Shown in pieces: positions 31,965 through 38,758 of a stretch of 64,000 bases of DNA. The notes below the pieces were generated by a model that worked only from the letters and a program-made list of their open reading frames with translations, was not told where the DNA came from and ran no database searches. Position numbers and translations under genes: made by a program. This stretch comes from a virus, in IMG/VR virus record IMGVR_UViG_3300018416_000011, positions 1-64,000 of that record; one strand, written 5' to 3'. How positions within the stretch are numbered: position 1 is the first letter of the stretch; each line of letters begins with the position of its first letter.

Positions 31965-32750
31965 ATGAGTAAACGAAAAACAGGCGCACTAAGGAAAAAA
32001 CATGAACCATACAGACACAGGGAAACACAATACAACGCAGAGGACACATTCTATATGAACACCTCAAAGACCATTGACTTTAGCAAGTATAGCAAAAAGC
32101 AGAAGTCACGTAGACCAATCGAATTAGTACCTCAGAGTATAAATCAGGAAAAATATATTATAGCATTAAATGACCCTGAAACAGATATCGTTATGGCTAG
32201 TGGCCCCGCTGGAACAGGTAAAACCTACTTAGCAATGTTAGCGGCAATGAGAGCATTAAGATCAGGTCAATGCGATAAAATATTACTCACACGCCCTGCT
32301 GTAGCAGTGGATGATGAAAAACATGGCTTTCTCCCAGGCGACTTAAACTCAAAAATGGAACCATGGGTAAGACCCTTATTCGATGTGGTGAGAGAATATT
32401 ACTCACAGAATGAAATCGAATATATGTTAAAGGAACAAATCATAGAAATCACACCTTTAGCATTTTGCCGAGGCAGAAACTTCAAGCATTCATGGATTAT
32501 ATTAGATGAGGCTCAAAACGCAACACCGTCACAAATAAAAATGTTAATGACAAGGATTGCTGAGGGTAGCAAAATCGTAATCAATGGTGACGTTGAACAG
32601 ACTGACCGACTAACACACAATAACGGGCTCCTTGATTTAAAAGAAAGAATTGATCTACATAAAGTGCCAGGCATGACTGCTTGTACTTTTGATCACAAAG
32701 ACATACGGAGACACAAGATTATTGAACACGTACTAAAGATGTATCAATAA
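31965..32750 (+). CDS. phoH: PhoH-like ATPase
   Basis: This 261-residue protein has Walker A ASGPAGTGKTYLAM (about 78-91), TRPAVAVDDEKHGFLPGDL, Walker B WIILDEAQNATPSQ and sensor-like VINGDVEQTD. Together these are diagnostic of the PhoH family of helicase-like NTPases widespread in marine phages. The 45-residue N-terminus is basic (KRKTGALRKKHEP). It is encoded rightward between leftward units, with a hairpin in its leader and a terminator 27 nt downstream. Its role in infection is not established; it is linked to phosphate starvation in bacteria and probably acts on RNA. Confidence 0.93.
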   Translation: MSKRKTGALRKKHEPYRHRETQYNAEDTFYMNTSKTIDFSKYSKKQKSRRPIELVPQSINQEKYIIALNDPETDIVMASGPAGTGKTYLAMLAAMRALRSGQCDKILLTRPAVAVDDEKHGFLPGDLNSKMEPWVRPLFDVVREYYSQNEIEYMLKEQIIEITPLAFCRGRNFKHSWIILDEAQNATPSQIKMLMTRIAEGSKIVINGDVEQTDRLTHNNGLLDLKERIDLHKVPGMTACTFDHKDIRRHKIIEHVLKMYQ

Positions 32751-32776
32751 TTTCATAGGTCCATATAAACCAAAAA

Positions 32777-32800
32777 GAAAGGGCCGTTCTAGGCCCTTTC
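32777..32800. terminator. Bidirectional intrinsic terminator
   Basis: A 9-bp GAAAGGGCC / GGCCCTTTC stem with a 6-nt loop between convergent phoH and the small membrane gene. The minus-strand side continues TTTCTTTTT, a good U-tract; the plus-strand tail is shorter. Confidence 0.8.
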
Positions 32801-32817
32801 GACTGAAGATTTTGCCC

Positions 32818-33036
32818 CTACAAGGTCTTTGATTTTCTATTCAGCCTTCTTAATCCGCCCATCATATAAGCGGCATAAATGAATAAAGGTGCAAATATTA
32901 ATAATTCTTCAATTGTTTCTGAGAAGTTAAAAAGAGACAATGTCCAAATATAAGTAAACATAATAACAAAAATCCATGCAAATATGTATGCTCCTTGTCC
33001 AAAATCTAACAAAACTTCTTTAAATTTATTTCTCAT
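32818..33036 (-). CDS. Small two-helix membrane protein
   Basis: This 72-residue protein has hydrophobic segments at about 16-36 (AYIFAWIFVIMFTYIWTLSL) and 44-61 (ELLIFAPLFIYAAYMMGGL), flanked by a basic N-terminus and a basic C-terminal tail (RRLNRKSKTL). Both ends are predicted cytoplasmic by the positive-inside rule. It overlaps the upstream gene by 4 bp. Holin or inner-membrane modifier are possible, but nothing specific supports either. Confidence 0.65.
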   Translation of the reverse strand: MRNKFKEVLLDFGQGAYIFAWIFVIMFTYIWTLSLFNFSETIEELLIFAPLFIYAAYMMGGLRRLNRKSKTL

Positions 33037-33311
33037 TTTTTATTCCTTTTATCTTTCTTTTCGATTGGTCCCTCTTTTTCAAGTTGCTCAATCAGTTTAG
33101 GGTAAATTCTCTTGTAATAAGAACTCATTTTTTCAAATGTTGTATCGTGGTTATTACCTTCAATAACACATTTTTGAACTGAATTATCAGAGTAGTCCAT
33201 AATCACATTTTTTGTGTTCATGTCTGATTTTTTTAATTTGCGTGAAACTTGAACCAATTCATCTATTTGACCATTTGGTTTGCGAATGTATTGTATTAGT
33301 AAATATCTCAT
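33033..33311 (-). CDS. Small conserved T4-like marine phage protein
   Basis: This 92-residue protein begins MRYLLIQYIRKPNGQIDE, followed by VIMDYSDNSVQKCVIEG and SSYYKRIYPKLIEQLEKEG. It matches a small uncharacterised family I recall from cyanophage myoviruses. Its ATG lies 6 nt after an exact TATAAATA, with no ribosome site, so a leaderless late transcript is predicted. Confidence 0.7.
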   Translation of the reverse strand: MRYLLIQYIRKPNGQIDELVQVSRKLKKSDMNTKNVIMDYSDNSVQKCVIEGNNHDTTFEKMSSYYKRIYPKLIEQLEKEGPIEKKDKRNKK

Positions 33312-33317
33312 ATCATT

Positions 33318-33325
33318 TATTTATA
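33318..33325 (-). promoter_or_regulatory. Late promoter TATAAATA, 6 nt before start codon
   Basis: Exact TATAAATAAATGATATG on the minus strand, in the 17-bp gap after gp44. The ATG at 33311 lies where +1 is expected. Confidence 0.7.
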
Positions 33326-33328
33326 TGG

Positions 33329-34252
33329 TTAAGAAGTCAACTCAACTAAAGTTGCGGCGAGTGATATCTCAGGGATACCTACTAACGGCAGATTTGCTAG
33401 ACCATTTCTGATAACAATGATATTTGCATCACGTTCTTCATTACTTGCCCCAAACAAGTCTAAGTTATCATACATCCAACGATATGTATCTTCGATTCTA
33501 GTAGGATACAATGCGATATATTGCATCAATTGTTGTCTTGCTTCGATTAAATTACCGCTTTTAAACAAGTTTGTTGCTTCGACTAAGAGTTCATCTTCAC
33601 TCTGGCCTTCACTCTGAGGGGGCCTGAGAGCGCCAGAGCCGCTGTTTACTTGCAATTGATTGAGACACTTACGTAAGTCAGGATAAGTTGCACGAACATA
33701 TGTATCTAATACATCTAATTCAAACTCAACTTTTTCTGTAACTAGCACAGTTGCCGCTCTTGCTGTAAACTCTGTCATATCAGGCTTAGCAATATGATAT
33801 TGATGACAACGAGACTTTAGTGCAGGAATGATCTTATGGGCATAGTTACAAGTGAGAATGTATCTTACAGTCTCATGGTATGCTTCCATATCATTTCTTA
33901 AGGCTGCCTGCGAGGGCTGAGTTAAATAATCTGCCTCGTCTAACAGCACCACCTTGAACTTGCCGAACGGCATAGTCTGCACAAAGCCATTAATCTTTTC
34001 ACGCAACATGTCAATACCATTTTCACGTGATGCATTAATAGTCAATACGTCATATTCTTCGATACCTAATTCGTTAATCAACACTTTTGCCAGTGTAGTT
34101 TTACCTGTACCGGGGTCACCAGACATCAATAAATGAGGGAAACTATCTTCTGCTATCCAGTTTTGAACTTGTTCTTTTTGAATTGGATCTGTAAACACAT
34201 AATCATCTACAGATAACGGACGATACTTTTCTACCCACAACTGATTCTTCAT
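33329..34252 (-). CDS. 44: Clamp loader large subunit gp44
   Basis: This 307-residue protein is an RFC-small-subunit-type AAA+ protein: VEKYRPLSVDDYV at 7-19, Walker A SGDPGTGKTT (44-53), Walker B VVLLDEADYL (101-110), a sensor-1 region ILTCNYAHKI and the ALKSRC motif with the arginine finger. Length matches T4 gp44 (319). It loads the sliding clamp gp45 together with gp62, neither of which is in the window. It has its own consensus sigma70 promoter, consistent with early or middle expression. The linker near residues 200-215 is coded by a GC-rich patch. Confidence 0.92.
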   Translation of the reverse strand: MKNQLWVEKYRPLSVDDYVFTDPIQKEQVQNWIAEDSFPHLLMSGDPGTGKTTLAKVLINELGIEEYDVLTINASRENGIDMLREKINGFVQTMPFGKFKVVLLDEADYLTQPSQAALRNDMEAYHETVRYILTCNYAHKIIPALKSRCHQYHIAKPDMTEFTARAATVLVTEKVEFELDVLDTYVRATYPDLRKCLNQLQVNSGSGALRPPQSEGQSEDELLVEATNLFKSGNLIEARQQLMQYIALYPTRIEDTYRWMYDNLDLFGASNEERDANIIVIRNGLANLPLVGIPEISLAATLVELTS

Positions 34253-34284
34253 TGATACCTCATTGAGTTTAATTTAATACTGTT

Positions 34285-34313
34285 ATTATATAGGATTAAT
34301 GAATAGATGTCAA
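34285..34313 (-). promoter_or_regulatory. Consensus sigma70 promoter of gp44
   Basis: TTGACA (34313-34308), a 17-bp spacer and TATAAT (34290-34285) on the minus strand: a perfect consensus. The predicted start is about 26 nt upstream of the gp44 ATG, leaving a GAGG ribosome site in the leader. Confidence 0.85.
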
Positions 34314-34328
34314 TCATTAATTAAAGAA

Positions 34329-34350
34329 AAAGGGCAACAATGTGCCCTTT
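34329..34350 (-). terminator. Intrinsic terminator
   Basis: Stem AAAGGGCA / TGCCCTTT with a 6-nt loop, followed on the minus strand by TTTTTC. It lies 3 nt past the stop of the secreted-protein gene and just upstream of the gp44 promoter. Confidence 0.8.
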
Positions 34351-34353
34351 ATT

Positions 34354-34734
34354 TTAGCCTTCCCAACCGTCATCGTTTTCGTCATACACACCGTCATTAT
34401 TTGTATCACAATAACGTTGCCATGCAACCATAGTGAAGGTCAAACCTTCTGACCATGGAACATATGCATCACACCAGGCGTGTGATCCCATTGCCATGTC
34501 GTCATCAGTTCCGTTATCTACTTCAACATAATCACGCCGAGCAGTTTCCGGAAACTCTTTGAACTGAATAGTTCTACCGCTATTATAAGTGCGTTGTTGA
34601 TACAATTTACCTTTAGTAACGTGAATCATTTCACCTTCTTCAAGGGTCAATGTAGAACCATCGTCATAGTTGATAACCGTTTGGGCTGTAGCACCGAATG
34701 AAACTAGTGCCAGAATGAAAATAAAAAATTTCAT
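34354..34734 (-). CDS. Secreted acidic protein with EF-hand/dockerin-like loop
   Basis: This protein has 126 residues from the ATG at 34734-34732 with GGAG upstream. A longer frame to 34848 overlaps the upstream gene and is rejected. It starts MKFFIFILALVSFGATAQ, a type I signal peptide with an ATA-Q cleavage site. The C-terminus reads DTNNDGVYDENDDGWEG, a DxNxDGxxDxxD calcium-binding loop. The middle contains a YDDGSTLTL / YNSGRTIQF pair of beta strands and two Cys. Export to the periplasm or outside of the host is predicted. Function unknown; it looks host-derived or envelope-targeted. Confidence 0.7.
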   Translation of the reverse strand: MKFFIFILALVSFGATAQTVINYDDGSTLTLEEGEMIHVTKGKLYQQRTYNSGRTIQFKEFPETARRDYVEVDNGTDDDMAMGSHAWCDAYVPWSEGLTFTMVAWQRYCDTNNDGVYDENDDGWEG

Positions 34735-34798
34735 ATAGTCTCCTTTAAATTTTTCATTATATGTATTCACATGAACACATAAGTAAAAAATCCGAACA

Positions 34799-35176
34799 CT
34801 ATGCTCCTTCTTTATCTCCATATGCCATGTTAGTCTGTGGTTCATCACTTACTAACAAGCAATCTTTTGGGTCAACACAACGAATTGTCTTGTCCCCTTC
34901 TTCGTCTGTAATGTTAATACCACGTGTCCAACGACCATGTGCTACCATTACATATTGTCCTTCTTTAAGTTCAGTATTTGCCTGTGGACCGATAGAGTAT
35001 ACTTGTGCCCATCTAGGCTTGATTCCTGTAGACTTTTTATCATCGTCTACTAGCACGATACCAGATGCAAGTTTCTGTTCACCGAACTCCATACCATGTA
35101 CAATAATTTTATCACTGATTGCTCTCAATGATTTACAATGTATACGATTGATATTAGATTTAAGTCCTATTGCCAT
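34799..35176 (-). CDS. 31: GroES-like co-chaperonin (gp31 type)
   Basis: This 125-residue protein has SLRAISDKIIVHGMEFGEQ, SGIVLVDD, a PRWAQVYSIGPQA strand and VMVAHGRWTRGI, the beta-barrel order of GroES/gp31. The segment GEQKLASGIVLVDDDKKS occupies the position of the mobile loop. In T4, gp31 replaces GroES and with host GroEL folds the major capsid protein; the same is expected here. The C-terminal 30 residues extend beyond a typical GroES. Start and stop are 3 nt from the upstream gene. Confidence 0.8.
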   Translation of the reverse strand: MAIGLKSNINRIHCKSLRAISDKIIVHGMEFGEQKLASGIVLVDDDKKSTGIKPRWAQVYSIGPQANTELKEGQYVMVAHGRWTRGINITDEEGDKTIRCVDPKDCLLVSDEPQTNMAYGDKEGA

Positions 35177-35179
35177 TTA

Positions 35180-35869
35180 TTACTTACCCTTCTTTTTAGA
35201 TTTTGCTTTTGGTTGTTCTGTTACAATGTTTTCTAAAGCCGCTTTCTTAATTGCTTCGATATCAAAGTCTTCTTCAAGTTCTGCTAATTCAGCCTCTTCA
35301 GGATGTAATTCTATTTCTCCTTCTGCAGGGAAACTATCTGGTGCTTCGTCTGCTGATTTCATTACAAATTCTTCAGGTTCTGCAGGGGGAATAGGAGCAA
35401 TCTCTGCTTCAATGGGTGCTACGTATTCTTCTACACTTTCTTGCGCCACTTCTGCTACAGGTTGCACACTTTCTTGCACGTTAGGTTTTGATTCTTCTAC
35501 TAACTTATCTAGCATAGGAGTCTCAGTAGGCGCCTTTTCTTCCACTGCACCTGACTCTACTTTTTCTAATGCTTCAAGTTCTCTTTTTTGTTTGGGAGAT
35601 AATGGAGCGTTTGGATTAGCACTTTTACTAATATTAGGATTTTCAGGGCGTTCTTGTAAACTTACTGCACCTTGAGTTCCTACCTGTGATGCGTATGAAT
35701 CTGCAACTCGTTGAGTATTAGGTCTTACTACATTTCCTGCTTGATCGATTTCATCACCACGTGAATTAATTGCATTAATATTACTAACAGCACGTGTTTT
35801 TTCTTGTTTCGCAATCAAAGACGCCATGTCTAGTGATCTTCCCCTTGCCGTTTTATATATTCTTCCCAT
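35180..35869 (-). CDS. Acidic, largely disordered conserved phage protein
   Basis: In this 229-residue protein, the first 60 residues (TARGRSLDMASLIAKQEKTR, NARGDEID-type pattern) match a short conserved N-terminal block I recall in T4-like marine phages. The rest is Glu/Pro/Ala-rich with repeated PIEAEIAPIPPAEPEEF-type acidic stretches, ending in a Lys-rich tail (KAKSKKKGK). AGGAAG precedes the ATG. An exact TATAAATA lies 49 nt upstream inside the preceding gene. Its place next to gp31 suggests an assembly or scaffold role, but this is inference. Confidence 0.65.
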   Translation of the reverse strand: MGRIYKTARGRSLDMASLIAKQEKTRAVSNINAINSRGDEIDQAGNVVRPNTQRVADSYASQVGTQGAVSLQERPENPNISKSANPNAPLSPKQKRELEALEKVESGAVEEKAPTETPMLDKLVEESKPNVQESVQPVAEVAQESVEEYVAPIEAEIAPIPPAEPEEFVMKSADEAPDSFPAEGEIELHPEEAELAELEEDFDIEAIKKAALENIVTEQPKAKSKKKGK

Positions 35870-35877
35870 ATTGCTTC

Positions 35878-36384
35878 CTATTTTAAAAATTCTTCAACGT
35901 CTAAACCGTAGTATATACTATTTATACGGTGAATTCCTATCAAAAATAAAACAAAACTTGATACACTAGACCCTCTACCTACTCCCCATACGATATTATG
36001 TTCTCTCATTAAATCAACAAGATATTTCATATACTGCAATAGTTGAAATTGTCCGCGTTTTTGATACAATAACAATTCTTTTCCTACACGTTGTATTTCT
36101 TCTTCGTGTTTACATTGTTCTAGTAACCATTTAGCAATGTCTAGTTCTCTGTATTTTGTAGGCATATGCCATTTGCTTCGCATTTCTTCATCAAAATCTG
36201 CAACAGAAACTTGTGCTAATGTGTGTTCTATTAACTCAGGAACATTTTCTATTTCTAGGCTTGGATCAATTTCTATTTTGTTATTAGTAAGAACACCTTT
36301 TAATTTCTGATTTGGATTTGTCATGTAGATATCTACTAAATCTCGTTCAGTATATATAGGGCGTCCGTAATAATCGTTAATCAT
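35878..36384 (-). CDS. Mini DnaE-like protein (GRGSS motif only)
   Basis: In this 168-residue protein, the last 45 residues (NIVWGVGRGSSVSSFVLFLI, then GIHRINSIYYGLDVEEFL) closely follow the GxGRGSSxxS...YLLGIT...P...L.FERFL block of bacterial DNA polymerase III alpha. The block is followed there by the catalytic palm, but here the protein stops, so no polymerase Asp residues are present. The first 130 residues are a helical region comparable in place to the DnaE segment before the palm. Small proteins of this kind occur in T4-like cyanophages. It could bind nucleic acid or a host polymerase partner. The start is nearly leaderless from a sigma70-like promoter. Confidence 0.65.
   Translation of the reverse strand: MINDYYGRPIYTERDLVDIYMTNPNQKLKGVLTNNKIEIDPSLEIENVPELIEHTLAQVSVADFDEEMRSKWHMPTKYRELDIAKWLLEQCKHEEEIQRVGKELLLYQKRGQFQLLQYMKYLVDLMREHNIVWGVGRGSSVSSFVLFLIGIHRINSIYYGLDVEEFLK
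35919..35926 (-). promoter_or_regulatory. Possible late promoter TATAAATA inside upstream gene
   Basis: Exact octamer on the minus strand, 49 nt before the ATG at 35869, within the 3' end of the DnaE-like gene. It could be chance in coding sequence. Confidence 0.45.
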
Positions 36385-36391
36385 ATGATAT

Positions 36392-36419
36392 ATTATACAC
36401 TATTATTGTTGATTTACAA
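36392..36419 (-). promoter_or_regulatory. sigma70-like promoter of the DnaE-like gene
   Basis: TTGTAA (36419-36414), a 16-bp spacer and TATAAT (36397-36392) on the minus strand. The -10 box ends 7 nt before the ATG at 36384, so the leader would be zero to one base. Confidence 0.6.
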
Positions 36420-36429
36420 GCAAAAAGGT

Positions 36430-36999
36430 CTAACTTTTGGAAGATTTTTTACCCTTTTTAAAGTTGAGTGATAGTTTTTCCCATTCATCATTAGAAAAAA
36501 GTTTAACAATATTATCATTGTTATCATCTGGTTTAGAATGTTCAATGCAGAGTGTACTGCAATTCCACCATTTATGGTTTCCTTGATCTATGTTACTCTC
36601 TACTATTTCTGAAACTGTACAGAAACGAACACCGTCACTTAAATGAGAACTTAGTGAGCAGTCTGTAACTTTAATTCGTCCTTCAGTAATAGAATTAAAC
36701 TTTTGCAAAAGTGCCATAGAAATAATTTGATCAAAAGGATCATCGGGCAGTTCACAAACTCTAATACCTGCTTCTTTATATTTTTTAATTTCTTTGGTGT
36801 TGTTTTCGTTGATAAAAATACAATTGTTTAATACGTTTATAACAAAATGCAGTAAACGTTCTAAAGCAATATTTTGTTCTGCAATGTCCTCTGTTTCTAC
36901 TAACATAGATAAAGTCATTAAATATTCATTTAACATGAATGTATCAGCAAAATGTATTGCTGTAGAAAAACCTAAATCTTTTTCTATTCTGGTACTCAT
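36430..36999 (-). CDS. Conserved T4-like marine phage protein
   Basis: This 189-residue protein has a helical N-terminal half (FADTFMLNEYLMTLSMLVE, LERLLHFVINVLNN), then a mixed region with FDQIISMALLQKF and several Cys residues (RFCTVSE, NCSTLCIEH), and a Lys-rich end. It overlaps the upstream small gene by 4 bp. I recall similar uncharacterised proteins in marine myoviruses. No function can be assigned. Confidence 0.65.
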   Translation of the reverse strand: MSTRIEKDLGFSTAIHFADTFMLNEYLMTLSMLVETEDIAEQNIALERLLHFVINVLNNCIFINENNTKEIKKYKEAGIRVCELPDDPFDQIISMALLQKFNSITEGRIKVTDCSLSSHLSDGVRFCTVSEIVESNIDQGNHKWWNCSTLCIEHSKPDDNNDNIVKLFSNDEWEKLSLNFKKGKKSSKS

Positions 37000-37235
37000 T
37001 TTCTATCTACTTTAATGTTATCACCTATCTCTTTTTCAGCAAACAATTTATCTAATTTTTTCTTTTGTTCAGATTTGTAACTATTAAGAATCATATCTAA
37101 TTGATTAATCATAGGTTGATTTTGTATGCGATGTGCAAATGTAATTTTAGTAGTAAGATCAGAAATTGCTTCTTGTAATTCTTCTATACTTTTATCAGAA
37201 AGATCGTTGATAAATGGATGATGCATGCCTGACAT
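36996..37235 (-). CDS. Small helical phage protein
   Basis: This 79-residue predicted coiled/helical protein (SIEELQEAISDLTTKITFAH and MINQLDMILNSYKSEQKKKL) is similar in pattern to small uncharacterised T4-like marine phage proteins. It overlaps the downstream gene by 4 bp and lies 10 nt after the fibre-type gene, from whose transcript it probably reads. Confidence 0.65.
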   Translation of the reverse strand: MSGMHHPFINDLSDKSIEELQEAISDLTTKITFAHRIQNQPMINQLDMILNSYKSEQKKKLDKLFAEKEIGDNIKVDRK

Positions 37236-37245
37236 AGCCTATCCT

Positions 37246-38718
37246 TTAAAACGAGTCTAGCCTAATTCTTTTCCAAATGTCGTGGCCCTGTGTATACACA
37301 TTACCTAATGCTATGTTTGAAGTAAATGTATGATCAGATAATGATACGTTGCCGTCTGCTACGCCATTTGTACGTGATCGGCTTATTGATATTGCTGTGT
37401 TTGCACCACCTGTATCGATAGAAGCAATATAATATGTAGTATTTGCTAAAAGACCTGCATCGTCTAATTCTATCTCACTGCCTGAAAATACGATAGGTTG
37501 ATTTAATCCATATGATGCAACATTTGGAACAGTGGCTGCCAATTCTATTAAGTCTGTTGATGCAGTAGTTTCATGCAAATTAACAGAATTCACTGTGCTG
37601 TCAAATGTTCCTGTAGCATAATAAACATGTTTAATAGGTGATACTTGCATTGTACTGTTGCCAGTAGTCAGTGCTATATTGCTACCGCCCAACGTAGTAC
37701 TTACTGCAAAACTAGTATCATCTTCGACAAATGTTACATAATAATCTGTACCCGCAGAGACTCCTCCAAATACTGTGTTGCCATTTTGTCCTGTAAACTC
37801 TACTGGCATGCCTACATAAAAACCAGTAGTGTTGTCTGTAATTAAAGTATTGTCACTGGCTGTTCCAGTTCCTGTACCAACACCAGTTGCTACGAATGCA
37901 GTTCCCGGGTTGCTATCTGCGGCTCCAATTAAAGTAAAATCAGTGTCTCCTGTAGAAACAATAATATATTCTCTACCAACTACAAATGTTCCGGCAGTAA
38001 AAACGTTACCTGTATCAGTTATTGTTTGTGGTTCGATAACTGTAGAGAATGCAACATCACCGTTTCTGTCACCTACATATCCTGTAGGAATAATTGCTTC
38101 TCTTTGTTCGATTTGTGAGATTTGATAACTTCTGTTGACTGGTTCTACTAAAATTGTATTACCACAATCAATAGTAGAAAAATCATATACGAGATTAGTT
38201 ACATCATAAGGTGCTTTAGCAATTGCTAAGTTGCCACTAACCGTTATGTTGTTTTCTAAAATGTCACCACTACCAACAACTTCAGCAGGGAACATTAAAA
38301 ATGCATCAGTGTTTGCAACAGTTAAGTCTAACGTGATTGTGTGTTTTGTTGAAGTAGGTGCCCAACCTGCAAATTGAAACGTAGTGTTTCCTGTAATAGT
38401 TGCAAATTGTACATCACCTAATGTACAATCGACTACGACTGTTCCTGATACGTTATTACCTAAATTATATGTAGTATTACGAAACGTTCTAACAGCGGCA
38501 TTACTAATCAAAGTATTGGCCATGTTATTGTCTAACGGAATACCAGTTAAAGGCGCTTTAAGTACAGCATTACTTTGTAAGTCTGAAATTTCTGTTTCGG
38601 CTGTATTTAAATTATTTTTGATAGCCGTAAAATTATCTCTGAAACCCTGAGAATTGTTATTCTGTCCCGGGACAGGATAGTTTCCGTCTATTCCGTTTGT
38701 ATTAATTGTACTAGTCAT
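37246..38718 (-). CDS. Fibre/adhesion-type virion protein
   Basis: In this 490-residue protein, the N-terminus has a short helix NSQGFRDNFTAIKNNLNTAE, the attachment-type motif also present in the fibre at 41874-45143 (AFEKVQLNFTEVFAGL). The body is Thr/Asn/Gly-rich beta structure, with two similar segments that contain FVATGVGTGTGTA and TTYYIASIDTG-type strands. The ending TQGHDIWKRIRLDSF is compact. A late promoter lies 24 nt upstream. It is probably a receptor-binding or tail-attached protein; no enzymatic domain is visible. Confidence 0.7.
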   Translation of the reverse strand: MTSTINTNGIDGNYPVPGQNNNSQGFRDNFTAIKNNLNTAETEISDLQSNAVLKAPLTGIPLDNNMANTLISNAAVRTFRNTTYNLGNNVSGTVVVDCTLGDVQFATITGNTTFQFAGWAPTSTKHTITLDLTVANTDAFLMFPAEVVGSGDILENNITVSGNLAIAKAPYDVTNLVYDFSTIDCGNTILVEPVNRSYQISQIEQREAIIPTGYVGDRNGDVAFSTVIEPQTITDTGNVFTAGTFVVGREYIIVSTGDTDFTLIGAADSNPGTAFVATGVGTGTGTASDNTLITDNTTGFYVGMPVEFTGQNGNTVFGGVSAGTDYYVTFVEDDTSFAVSTTLGGSNIALTTGNSTMQVSPIKHVYYATGTFDSTVNSVNLHETTASTDLIELAATVPNVASYGLNQPIVFSGSEIELDDAGLLANTTYYIASIDTGGANTAISISRSRTNGVADGNVSLSDHTFTSNIALGNVYTQGHDIWKRIRLDSF

Positions 38719-38742
38719 AATTTATATAATCTCTCAATATAC

Positions 38743-38750
38743 TATTTATC
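38743..38750 (-). promoter_or_regulatory. Late promoter GATAAATA
   Basis: GATAAATAGTATATTG on the minus strand, 24 nt before the ATG at 38718, in the 40-bp gap between two fibre-type genes. Confidence 0.7.
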
Positions 38751-38758
38751 AACACAAA

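Noticed and set aside
34761-35675. Rightward 304-codon frame opposite the GroES-like and acidic genes
   Set aside because: It is antisense to two well-supported genes, Ser/Cys-rich, without ribosome site or motif.
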